The notes under the pieces are model-generated. The model saw only the letters and a list, made by a program, of their open reading frames with translations. It made no database searches and was not told where the DNA came from. 64,000 nucleotides of DNA, taken from NCBI GenBank assembly GCA_037127255.1, contig JBANSL010000020.1, positions 51,931,098 to 51,995,097 of the forward strand, in the 5' to 3' direction. Every line of letters begins with the position of its first letter. Positions within the stretch are counted from its first letter, which is position 1. This document shows positions 46,050-57,740 of the stretch, in pieces. Made by a program: the position numbers and the translations under genes. This DNA is from Persicaria tinctoria. Lineage: Eukaryota; Streptophyta; Magnoliopsida; Caryophyllales; Polygonaceae.

Positions 46050-47921
46050 ATGGAGAATCGAAATATGATTTTGGTAGCTTTGATTTTTGCAACATTATGT
46101 ATAGTGAGTTCAAATGCTGAGTTTAAGCAACTCAAGCATAAACCAAAACACGATGACGGAAGCCTTAATTTCTTGATCATTGGAGATTGGGGAAGAAAGG
46201 GTTCCTACAACCAAACTCTTGTTGCTCACCAGGTCTTATTTTATACTCCATATTTTGTAATCAAAATGATTTTTTTTTATCTATATTCAGTTGGGAATAA
46301 CATTTTTTGTTTACATAATTTATTATCTTATTGACGCAGATGGGATCTGTTGCGGAGAAACTAGACATAGATTTGGTTGTCTCAGCAGGAGACAATTTTT
46401 ATGATGTGGGGTTACACGGTGTAGATGATCCGCAATTCGAAGATTCATTTTCAAATATATATACTGCCTCAAGTTTGCAGACACAATGGTATAGCGGTAT
46501 GTATTGTCTTTGTCGACCTATGACGTTTTAACTTCTTATGGTATAAAAGTTATTGAATACACAAAAATCATCTAGAATAATATGAGCATCATATAGAAAA
46601 TTGGCATAACTAACATATTGTTTTATCATTTGTATGATTATTTTACAGTACTAGGTAACCATGATTACAGGGGAGACACTCGAGCCCAATTGAGCAACGA
46701 ACTTAGACAAAAAGATAAAAGATGGCTTTGCATGAGATCATTCATGCTAGATGCAGGTGAATCATAATTTATAATTGATAATTCATGACAATCATTAATA
46801 GCTTGAATTTCATTTGTTGGTGATTAAAATTGGAAAATAAAGTGTGTTATGAATGACTTTAATTTTCGTTTATCAAACGACTTGACAGGATCCGTGGATT
46901 TCTTCTTCATTGACACGACTCCTTTTGTGGACGACTACTTCTTAAACCCAAGAGAATATACTTATGATTGGAGGGATATCTATCCTCGAAGGAAGTATCT
47001 TTCAACTATGTTGGGGGTAATAATATATTTTCTCCGTATTTCCTTAAATAAACATATGTAGACTATGAGTGGAATATAATGTCACACAAATTTGAGCACA
47101 AACTTCATTTTAACTGCAATGTTTACAACTCTTGTGTTTGTTCATAAACATTAACAATAGATTACTTGAATAAGTTTTAACTTCAATATTTGAAGAATAA
47201 ACATTAATAGTGAGCTGATTATCTAATAATTTGAGTGAATGATAATTTACAGGATCTGTCTTTAGCATTGAAGAATTCTGATGCAAAATGGAAAATAGTT
47301 GTTGGTCACCACACAATTAAGAGTGGATGCATCCATGGTGTCACCGGGGAGCTAGCAATACACGTCGTACCAATCTTGAGGGTAAATAATGAAATTGAAA
47401 TACATCTTCCATACTTTATTACATTTAGTCAAACTTCATACATCAATCATATCTATAAACCTCTTACTTTTGTTTCAATGTTTTAATAGGAGCATAAAGT
47501 CGATTTTTACATAAATGGACATGATCATTGCTTAGAGAGAATCACAAGCATGGCGAGGTACATAATTATACATGTTTACTAAATAACTTTTAATTCATAT
47601 TAAGTTGTTTAAGTATTAGTGGGGTTGCTCTGAATGGCTCAAGTTGTTTAGTCACATCAACGTTTTGGATTAAAGTCTATTGCTTTGAATAAATATTTTT
47701 CATATAGTGATGTGGAGTTCATAACAAGCGGCGGAGGATCAAAGGCATGGAGAGGTGATTGGAAAGGATGGAGTCCAGAAGAACTGAAGTACATCTATGG
47801 AGGGCAAGGTTTCTTGTCTGTTCAAGCGAATGCAACTGTCGCCAGCTTCAAGTTTTATGATGTTTTTGGAAATACATTGTACAACTGGGATAAGACCAAA
47901 GAGCTCCATTCAGACATCTAA
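46050..47921 (+). CDS. Purple acid phosphatase, low-molecular-weight plant type, copy 2
   Basis: Exons 46050-46232, 46340-46496, 46649-46756, 46889-47016, 47253-47381, 47490-47557, 47708-47921; same phases and length (328 residues) as copy 1. All metal-binding blocks are intact. Only four residues differ from copy 1 by eye: VV to II just before GDWG, T to S after the exon 2 Met-Gly, and V to I before VVGHH. All four are conservative, which suggests the protein is still under constraint or that the duplication is young. Same signal peptide. Poly(A) signal AATAAA at 48128. The start ATG is again preceded by an in-frame TTG-led extension that I exclude. Confidence 0.92.
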
Positions 47922-49598
47922 AAGCAAATTGATCAGTACAAAATACGAAACTAAACCACAAAGGTGGTTATGAAAAAGATAAAAAAAAATATAATATAAA
48001 ATAAAGTACAAATTGTTAGTAGTAAGCTACAACTTTTCGGATATTGTGTGCAACAAATAGTGATAGTCAAGTAGGTTAGTGCAAGTGTTTTTTTAATAGT
48101 AAGTTTTTATGTATTATGCCTCTCTTTAATAAAAGTATGTCGCAATTTAAAGGGTTTACTATTCTATAGCAAGCTTTTATGTACTTTCTAAAAAGAAGAA
48201 GAAGGTAGTTTTAGTATTGTTCTCACATATATTCACTACCTCGTAATTGATGGCCAAATTCTTGATTTAAATAGAAAATCTATTTTTAATGAATAGAGTA
48301 ATAATCCAATAAAAAAATCAATACCACCAATCAAAATCATGCCATAAAACTTTGCCCATTTGACCAATTGATCGAGGATATGCTACGACAACAAGAATCA
48401 AGTTCAAATTTAATCATGCAATTTGACCCTAACTAATAAGAATCATATTATGTACTTAGATTGTAAAATCGTTATTGATAAAAAAAAAAAGGATTGAAAA
48501 ATCGTCAAAATGGGTATATGTCGTTGGGGAGTGTAGACCTCAACCAATTACACAATTTGAATTCCCGCAATGCTATATTTAGTGTGCATAAAATGTCCAT
48601 ATTTAGTTTTTTGTAAGCAAGATAATAATTCGGTTCTCTAGACAAGCCTAGAGAAACCGAGAGACCGGACAAGCAGGTAGATGGATTAACCATATTTAGT
48701 ATGATATCGACTAGCAGATTGCTTTTATTTTTATTTTTATTTATTTAGTGATCACCCTATATATCTCATAAGCATCATCTCAATATAGTCGAACCCTACT
48801 TATAGCGGGACACACCAAAATTATTGTTGTTTACTCGTTCTTTTGTTTGTTAAAATTAGGCAAAATATCGTGCCTACTTTCCCAGCTTGCTAGTTGCAAT
48901 GACGTATATACTCAATTGTTTTTTTTTTTAACAATTTCCTGGAAAAAAATGTTATTATTTGGAGAAATATTTAATTGTGTGTTTTTTTTTGGAAAAAAAA
49001 AATCCTAAAACGAGGGTATCTTTGTAATTTCTTTGACATAATGAAAGATGAATGATTTGTCTAAATTAAGGATAGAATATAGGATAAGAAGTTAGGTTAT
49101 TATATAAATAAGGAGTTTTATTATGTTAATTTGTCTCTAACTAAGGGAAAGTTTATGGTGTTTTCTAAAAGAATACTAAAATGGAGTTGTTAGTTAAGGG
49201 TAAAATTACATATTACTCATGTAACTTTTATTGAATGAGGTTCAAACGCAATATCGCATAATAAACTCTTTAGATTAGAAGAGATTGGTGCAATTTAAAG
49301 GGGTGTCTTTAATAATTTTTGAAATTTTGGAGGATTTTAAAGATAATTTATATAAATTAGTGATAACTTTTATAATTACTGTAAATTAATGGGTAGAATA
49401 TTTAAAGAAAGAAAGAAACATGGGAACTTGGGAAAAAAAAAGGGCAAGTTCGGTTCGATTAGAAGCCTAATTCATTGAAAATTACTCCATGTCTAATTGG
49501 ATGTTGCTCACATCGAATTAAACGTGGATTTTAGATGTATCGAACAACAATCCTCACTAGCCAACATAAACCAAGGGGGAAAAAGAAAAAAAAAAAAC
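47922..49598. other. PAP copy 2 3' flank
   Basis: Paralogous to 16344-17965, AT-rich, no gene. It lacks the Stowaway element found in unit 3. Confidence 0.6.
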
Positions 49599-49678
49599 TA
49601 GGGGTGGGCGCGGGACGGGACGAGACGAGACAGGGACGAGATGAAGGTCGTCCCGCGTAATTTTTGTGGGACAGGACC
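49599..49678. mobile_element. hAT-like element stub, unit 2
   Basis: TAGGGGTGGGCGCGGGACGG and GGGAC repeats, cut at ACAGGACC and joined to the middle of the FAR1 sequence. Shows the cleaner version of the left end of 17966-32646. Confidence 0.6.
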
Positions 49679-51990
49679 AAGTTCGTTAGGGGCACCGGTG
49701 CGGATTTATCGTTTGACTGAAGAGCATAACCATCCTCTTGTCAGTGAAGGTGTTGTACATATGATGTCATCTCAACGAACTATGACAACAATAGACAATG
49801 CGTTTATAGACCTGACTGCAAATTCTGGATTGCCACCAAAATGTGCATTGGAGTTGATGGGTCAACAAGCTGGTGGTAGGGATTTGTTGGGATTTACAAA
49901 GTAAGACCATAAGAACTATCTTCGAAGTGTTCGGCAAAATAAGTTGAAATTCGGAGAGGTTGGTTATCTACTGGAATACTTCGCAAAGCAAACGTTGAAA
50001 AATCCATCGTTTTTCTATGAGATGCAGTTGGACACAGAGGAGCATATCACCAACATTTTTTGGGTAGATGAAAAAATGGTAATGGATTATAGCTTATTTG
50101 GAGATGTGGTAAGTTTCGATACTATATACAAACTAAATGAAGCAAATCGGCCATTTGCAGGGTTTGTGGAACTTAATCATATCACCATATACAAACAGTT
50201 ATATTTGGAGTTGCTCTAATGTATGATTAGACTGTTGCATCCTTTATATGGTTGTTTGAATCTTTTTTAAAGGCAATGAGTGGAAAGCCTCCACATACTA
50301 TTTTTACTGATCAAGATGCAGCAAAAACTAAGGTTGTATTGCATGTGATGCCTAATCCTTACCACCGATTTTGTATATGATATTTGATGCAAAATGCTCT
50401 AAAGAAAGCATGCTAATTGTTCTGAGACCACCATGAACAAGTCATTAATGTCTTTAGCAAATTTATGTATGAGATTGAAGAAGAGGAGGAGTTTATGAGT
50501 GCTTGGCAATCCATGCTTGATGAGTATGATGTACATGATGATCCTTGGTTAGCTGCAACATTTGCAATAAGGGAAAAATGGGGGCATGCATATGTTAAGT
50601 GGGCATGGTCGGCAGAATGCAAACAACGCAACTTAGTGAAAGCTTTAATGCTACTTTGAAGGGGTATTTGAAATCAGACATGTAGTTGCCTGAGTTTTTT
50701 ACTCACTTTGAAAGAGTGGTACAAGATAAACGATATAAGGAATTGGAAGTTGAGTATGATCTTGTTTTTCGTACTGTTCACTGCAAGATGGAAGTAAGTT
50801 CGTTGATACATACACGAGAAATTTACACCAAAACGATATTTAAAGTATTTCAGGCTCAGTTTGTAGATTCTTTGAAATCTTCCATTACGAAGTGTGATGA
50901 GAAATTTATCTTCACTGTTGTGAGGGATGGATTCACTAAGGAGCGACTAGTAACAAGAGAAGGCGAGTTTACTGTTTATTGCAATTGCAGGATATTTGAG
51001 ATTGTCGGTGTCTTGTTCAGACATTGTATCAAAGTCATGGCAGAAGGAAGAGAGGTTGCACTAATAAAAAAGATACCTCAGCAATATGTCTTGAAGAGGT
51101 GGACCAAAAATGCAAGGGTTGATAGTGTCGTGAAAGACATGCTTGGGCATGAGATTGTAGCAAATCCAAGAATGGAGCAAACTTCTCGATATAGAAGTCT
51201 ATGTTCTAAACTTTTTCGAATAGCATCTAGAGCATCTGAGAATGAGAAGGCATATGAGCTAGCTAATATTGAGGTTGACAAGTTATCAAAGATGCTTGAA
51301 GATTTGTTACGTTTAGAAATAAACGGTGACAAAGTTGTGGGAGATCGAGACCAAAATGCATTGGTAGATTCTTCTAATGCAAAAGGATTCAAGAAGAAAG
51401 AAGATACTCTTCGTGGAAAACGTAGACCAAAGGGAGACTTTGAAGCTAAGTTAAACAAAAACAAAAGAAGGCTTGTACATGTAATGACTAAAATCATTAT
51501 TTATTTTTGGACGGATAGGTATTATTTACTTCACCAATCCTCTAATTCTATATAACGATGATAGGTAAATGGAGTTCCAAAAAATAATGTTGCAGTGGAC
51601 CAATCTCCTATACCTTCTTCACTTCAACCTCATGTTGCTAATGGTGGATTTATGTCAATGTTGTTTCATCCTTACAATGTGAGTATATTTACTATTAATT
51701 GTTTTAGATTTTGTCCTATGTTATTTGTTTATATTTTTTCTATTTTGACATATGCATAAACATGAGTTAAACTTGCCAAAACCAATGCATTGGATGCCTC
51801 AACAAGAATTCTCCGGACCAAGTTCACAAGCATCTGCTCAATCAAATATCACAAGACCTCCTTTTGTTGGGCAAGACCTAGGAGCTTCAAATTGCAAGGA
51901 AAACAAGTCTTATGGGAGTCGTTGGGATTCACTGTAATTGTTGTAAAATTGGTTGTTTCAGAGACCTTGGACATCTCTTCATTGAAATAA
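49679..51990 (+). pseudogene. FAR1/FHY3-related sequence, copy 2, 5'-truncated
   Basis: Starts inside the FAR1 DNA-binding region (VRGTGA...) and runs uninterrupted to the tail. Stops near 49904 and 50219 and the broken stretch 50220-50460 are shared with copy 1. A one-base deletion near 50616 shifts the frame just before the family motif corresponding to QLSESFNANLKGY. The SWIM finger is damaged: CNCRIFEIVGVLFRHC has Phe in place of the third Cys. The tail (LMHWMPQQEF) shows what copy 1 looked like before LTR-C inserted. Not functional. Confidence 0.85.
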
Positions 51991-52261
51991 AAACTCAGGA
52001 ACTCGGTGTTTTTTCCTTTTAAAAGACACAAGTGTAGATCATCTCACATTGTCAGTACAAATAGCAGGTTCGGCTCTAATGTATGGTAGAATGAATAATT
52101 GCCTCATATGGCTATTATCCACTACCCTCTAAACATAAAACATCTCAAGTTCTCAACTGATTTTCAAGGATTACAGAAGCAAGTTGCTAATCAGAGTACA
52201 AAACTCCAAAAAACCAAGACAAAAGTGTAGATCATCACATTCTATCACGCCATCTTCATAG
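51991..52261. other. Unit 2/unit 3 junction region
   Basis: FAR1 3' flank up to 52111, then the start of unit 3. No gene. Confidence 0.5.
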
Positions 52262-52266
52262 CAGCA

Positions 52267-53691
52267 TGATAGGAGGAAACTGTCGTTGTTCCTATCAAAG
52301 TATAACTCAAAACTACAAACTAGTATAGTAAGCAAGTAAGAGGTCGATCCCACAGAGAATCAAGTATTCCTAAGCAATGTATATTTACCAATTAGTAGGA
52401 AAGGGGGGTTTTGGTGATTGAAGATGAGAAAATAAACTATAAATAAGTTAGTAGACATAACAATTGAGAAAATAATTTCATCTACAAATATCCACTTTAG
52501 TTTGACTAGTTGATCCTCGATTCTTCTTCAAGTTCTCTTTTCATCCTATTATTGTTCCTGTCCTGATCTTATGTAAATTACTAGTCCTACGAGTCCTAGT
52601 AACCCTTACTAATTAGATAACCCTAACACGGTCAAGATTTAACCTAATAGTAGCATTAAGACTAAGGATTAACCAGGATACATGCAACACCAAGCTACGA
52701 GTCAATATTTAACATGTAATTGAATTCTCTACACACCAGTTTAGTCCTACGAGTCCTAAAAGACATGATTGCTACTATGGATTAAGGTTCGCTACGAGGA
52801 ATCTACAAAATCCTAGCAATAATCTCAACTGGTTGTACGGACTAGAAGAAATTAACAATATTTGCAAGAGAATCAATACGAATCAATAGGAATAGAACAA
52901 GAATAGAAATCTCACAACTTTATCAATCCAAAGCTTCAATCCATAGACGAAACGGAAGAGTTTAGCACTCCATGGCCATGGAGGCTCCTCTCTCAATTTA
53001 TAATCTCCAAGTGCATAAACTAATGAATTAGATGTCTAAGAAAATAAACCTAATAGTCCTTAAATAAACCTAACAAAGTCGGCCAAAAATAGGGTAGAAA
53101 TATTTAAATAAAAGATATAGAATAGTGAAATCGGCGTTCCGGACACGCAGGAGGCCGCAGGGCAGCCAACCTAATCCGCCCCGCGGCCTAGGGCGATCAG
53201 CGAAATCTTCTTCTGAGATACGAGCCGAGGGGCGCCTAGCTTGGCCGCGGGGCGGCGTTTACTGTTCACATCGATTTTTCCGTTTTGAATATGGTCTCGA
53301 TGTCAACATGAAAGTTGTAGATCTCGGAAAGAGCTTTCCAACGCATGCTTATAATAGTCAATCGCACCATCGAGGCCTCCAGAAAGTGCAAAACAAGTTC
53401 AGCATGTCTGGCGACAACTTCTGCTGACTTGTTCTTCACTTAGGCTCTCTAACTTTTTTCCGCTCCCGTACTCTTCACTTTTATTCTTCCTCTTCACTCT
53501 TCCTTCATCTAATAGTCTCCTCATCCCTCATCGGGTCTACATCTACCTGAAATTAACCATAAAAGCATGTAGATTCCGACTCCACCAACAACACAAGTAT
53601 AAATGCAAATCTAGCTTAAACTATACGTTATGCACATCTAAATCATGTTAAATGCATCATCCTAATATGCCTACCTAAATGTGTGCTATCA
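52267..53691 (-). mobile_element. Solo LTR, family LTR-E, with 5-bp target duplication
   Basis: TG...CA ended, flanked by CAGCA at 52262-52266 and 53692-53696. Unit 2 has the empty site (43694-43698). 1425 bp; on the minus strand it starts TGATAGCACAC and matches 29561-30660. Confidence 0.92.
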
Positions 53692-54093
53692 CAGCATTAC
53701 CAAGAAAACGACATATTCCTATGAAGCATCGCCCTGTTAATTCATTCACAACAGCTTATCGACTTATTATTTACAAACACCTTAACCAACTCTCCTTCAC
53801 TAGAGCAAATAAGATAGAAAGAGGGCATTAATGTAGATAAATCAGATCAAAATCCCTACAGATTTTCCCAACTGCAAACAGATTCTGACCAAGCTAATCA
53901 ACTTTTCATTCAAAGATGATCACTCAAGTTCTTCTCAGAAATAAGTATAGCAGATCACAATAATTTATGTCGGTAATTACAATCGAAATTACCTAATCAA
54001 CCCCAAAGCGATAATTCTTATGCTCTTCCTTTCATTTGGTCCTAACAGTAGGCAAGACAAATTTCCAGCAAATTAAGAGTGGTAGAATAGATT

Positions 54094-54163
54094 AGCCTAT
54101 GTGGGATTTGAACTCACGTCCTTGTGCACAAACACATCGCTCTACCAATTAAGCTAATAGGCT
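54094..54163 (-). pseudogene. tRNA-like sequence, unit 3 copy
   Basis: Acceptor AGCCTAT/ATAGGCT perfect, D stem GCTT/GAGC with one G-U, T stem GTGAG/CCCAC with one mismatch, loop TTCAAAT; 6-nt anticodon loop TTTGTG. Confidence 0.55.
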
Positions 54164-55796
54164 ACTTGTCAACATACAAAATTGTGAAACAAGTTCAATG
54201 GTAAAGTAGATGTAACGGCTCGGGATTATGATTCCCGAGTTATGTTTCGAGGGATAAAACCCCTCGTTAGGATCTTGCGCCCCGAGTACAGGTTGAAGGT
54301 TTGAAACCAAGGATTTGTAGTTTAAAGTGGGATTTCGCACCCAAATCTGGAAGGTCCGTTGGAGACCCCGGGGTAACCCATGTACCTGTCCTAATCCTAC
54401 AAAGCGGAAAACCTTTTATCATGCAAAGGACATAAATTCTGAAACGATACAACCAGTGTCGCGGCAGTGCCGGGTCAGAACAGAGTATAGGTAGGAAGAA
54501 ATCCCAAAAGTATAAATTTGGTGAAGTCATGGTTCAAACACTCGCTCTCCGCCATGTGAATGGACCCCGTCATAACAGCACGAAATCAAGCAGTGAAATG
54601 GGTACTTGAAACTATACAACAAACTCAGGCCAGGAGTCCGCCCGCGGGTCCTCTGACTGCGCTGAGGACATTTAATACGTCTATACCTAGAATAAAGGAT
54701 GCCTTCATGCAGTACTGAAGTATTAACCACACTATCATGCTCCTAATTCATGTACGCATAATATTAAGTAAGGCCTTAACAAAGAATACCAAGTGGTATA
54801 TCCCTCTTCTACCACCACCCATCTTCCAGATAAGGTGGAGACTGGCCAGTTCGACTCTATAGCATATCGAATCTCATCATCATATCGTGGATCTTGCGAA
54901 AAGAAAATAATAATGTTGATAATAGTAGAGGTGTTCCAACGACTCGAATGACTCAGGATAAAACCTGATGGAGCTGGGTTGTCCTATGACCCTAGCAAGG
55001 ACTCTAGAACTCACAGATCACGTCCATTCTATATTCAAACGCAAACAGAATAAGGATGCTCATTCGTAAGTGCAATTCCTAAGCATGATACTACATGACA
55101 TGCTTTTATGCATATGAAACACCTACATACTATGTGACACATCAGGCAGGAGATACTGGTTACTGAGTAAGCCCCGGAGGACTTACCTGAAGAAGCGCGG
55201 AATCCAAACAATGATCAGCAATGGCAAGCAATCCAACAGATTAGAGATCACCTAATAATCCCATAAATAACATAATAAGTCTAAGTCTAATTTACACAAA
55301 GCACACAAGTCACATATGAAACATATAAGATACACACATGATAATTTAACCATCTCGTCATTATTAACATTATCATCTCATCTTCAATTCTCATCTTGTC
55401 TCATCATATCTCATAAATTAACATCTTTCTCATTTCGATCATAACATCATCCTCATCAGCTCATGACAACCTCCATACCATACTTAGCCAAATTCGCATA
55501 TTACTATTTCATACTCATACTTTCCATAAGGATATATATCATTATAATCATAAGTATCGAACATTTAATCTCTTCTAAAAATCACCACAATATCATGCTA
55601 TTAGTCATACATATCATACCGTTAGTCAAACGATCATATTATCATGCTAGTTAGTCATCGAATAAGTGATACGAGGTTAGCCATAGGATAGCCCGATCTT
55701 CGACAATCAAGACTCAAAGACAAGAACGGAAGCAAGAAACAATAACGACTCAACAAGAAAGTAAAGAAACGAAACAAGAAACAAGGACGCAGCAAG

Positions 55797-57740
55797 TGAT
55801 GTGAGCCTAATTTGCCATGTTTTACACTATCATTTATATCGATTTCTGCATCCATTTCATACATTTGGGTTAGAATAATACAAAATTTGTGTATTTTATG
55901 TTTATTTGCAATATATGAAGGTCTACACAAGTTTTTATTACATTTGACAGAAACCGAACGCACTTTGGAGCTTAAAGGAAAGTCATGAATAAGCTCAAAA
56001 TGGTGCAGCTGGAGAAAACACAATTTTTCGGTATTCATCATTCTGAATCAAGCTTTGATGTCTTCATAAGAGTTGTAGCCCTCGGAAAGAGTTTTTCAAC
56101 GCATGGTCATATGCGTCAATCCGACGAACGAGGACTCAGGAAAGTGCGTTTCAAGAACAGAGCAGAAAGCTGAGAGACTTAGTCGATATCGAGTTGTTTT
56201 ACTCGATATCGAGTAACCCAGATCGAGTAAAGACCCCAGAAAGCGACAAGAGAAGCTGGGAGCTGGAGCAGGTTAGTCGATATCGACAAGAATTAGTCGA
56301 TATCGAGGAAACACTTGGTCGATTTCCATGTCTAGAACCGAGATCGACGAAGCTGAGCACCGAGGAGCCGAGCAGAAGTTAGTCGATATCGAGTAACGTT
56401 ACTCGATATCGAGGACAACCCAAGTCGACATGTGTTCTGTTAGCTGATATGGAGTTGCTGAGCACAAGACTAAGGAAACGCTAGTCGATATCGATGACTC
56501 CTACTCGATATCGAGTTGACCCAGTGGCCGACGCCGAGCAGTCCGGGAATCTTGTTAAGTTTCTATCCCGAATCCAATGGTGATATTTTCGAGACCAAAT
56601 TCTATCCACATCTATCAAGAGCTATCAAGTCAAGGGAGAAGATATTTTATCTACTTTAGATATAGTTTTGGATTTAATTCTTTTATTCCATTTATTTATC
56701 TTTAAGCTCTTAGATATAGACAGACCTTCTTACCTAGAATAGCTAAGGAATGAAGCCTATAAATAAGGCCTTAGGGGCTGATTTTTATTCATTCAATTTC
56801 AGTTACAATTAGTCACATAGAGAGAGAAAGAGAAGAGGTTGTAAGTTTGAGTTTATTAATGCAAGTTAGTTCTTTTTCATCAAAGATGTCTGTTATTGCG
56901 ATGAAGAGCGAGTAGTCCACCCACTTCTAGGGTCGGGGTGAGCCCGACGGTATCCATGTAAGGTGATGCGGTAAAGGTACGATCTTTTTATGCAATTCGT
57001 CTTCTATCCCTATGAGCATGATTCTTTTGCGAGAGTTGAAGGTGATCCTTGTTTGTGTTATTGAAGCGAAAGTGATCTTAATGCAACTTGGGTTAATTAT
57101 GTGAAAAGGGTTAGTAACAATTAGGGTTTATGTGAAAGCCTCTATCTTCCTATTTGTTAATAACGAAAGTTATTTGATGGAAAGCATGATCTTTTATGCC
57201 TTTATGTGTTATTTTGCATGGTTATCGTTGTGGTGTTGATACCCTGGCTTTGGAAGTATTTTAGTTTATTAAGTTTATTTCACCGAAATCTGAGTTCTGT
57301 CTTCGAAAGTTTGCAATTTAAGTTTCTGTCTTTGTCGATCTCGGGGAGTTCTAGTCGATATCGAGTAGCACTTTGTCGATATCGAGTAAGGGTTTATCGA
57401 GATCAAGTTTCTATGTCTGGGTTTGATGTTTGTTGTCGATTTGAGTTTCTGTTGTCGACATCTGTAGTCGATATCGAGGATCACTTTGTCGATATCGACG
57501 AGTTTCTGTGTTTACTTTCGTTTCTGCTTTGCTTTGTTATTTCTGTCTTTCTTTCTGTCTTCATGTCTGCTATTTTGTCTGTGAGATTTACAGCTACCTG
57601 AGATCCGCTGACACGCTTCATCATGGATCGATCCTGACTTCCCACACTGCATAGGGAGGGAGTCTTGTAATTATTTGCGTGGGCCTAAATCTAGTTTGAT
57701 TTATTTTATTATATTTTGAAGTCGATTTCCTCCTACAACA
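55797..57740 (+). mobile_element. Solo LTR, family LTR-A
   Basis: Starts TGATGTGAGCCTAATTTGCC and ends CTCCTACAACA; flanked by GCAAG at 55792-55796 and 57741-57745. 1944 bp, TATA box CTATAAATAAGG near 56758. Carries TCGATATCGA clusters at 56183-56540 and about 57353-57500. Confidence 0.92.
56183..56540. repeat. TCGATATCGA palindromic repeat cluster, solo LTR-A
   Basis: Cores at 56183, 56203, 56223 (half), 56243 (degenerate), 56277, 56297, 56319, 56344, 56383, 56403, 56425, 56444 (degenerate), 56485, 56505 and 56528 (degenerate). Most steps are 19-22 bp or about twice that. Confidence 0.85.

Larger units (their letters stand above)
43544..52111 (+). repeat. Tandem unit 2 of the PAP cluster
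   Basis: An 8.57-kb copy with the same order as unit 1 but without the LTR-D and LTR-C insertions. The hAT element survives as an 80-bp stub (49599-49678) joined to the middle of the FAR1 sequence. Confidence 0.85.
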
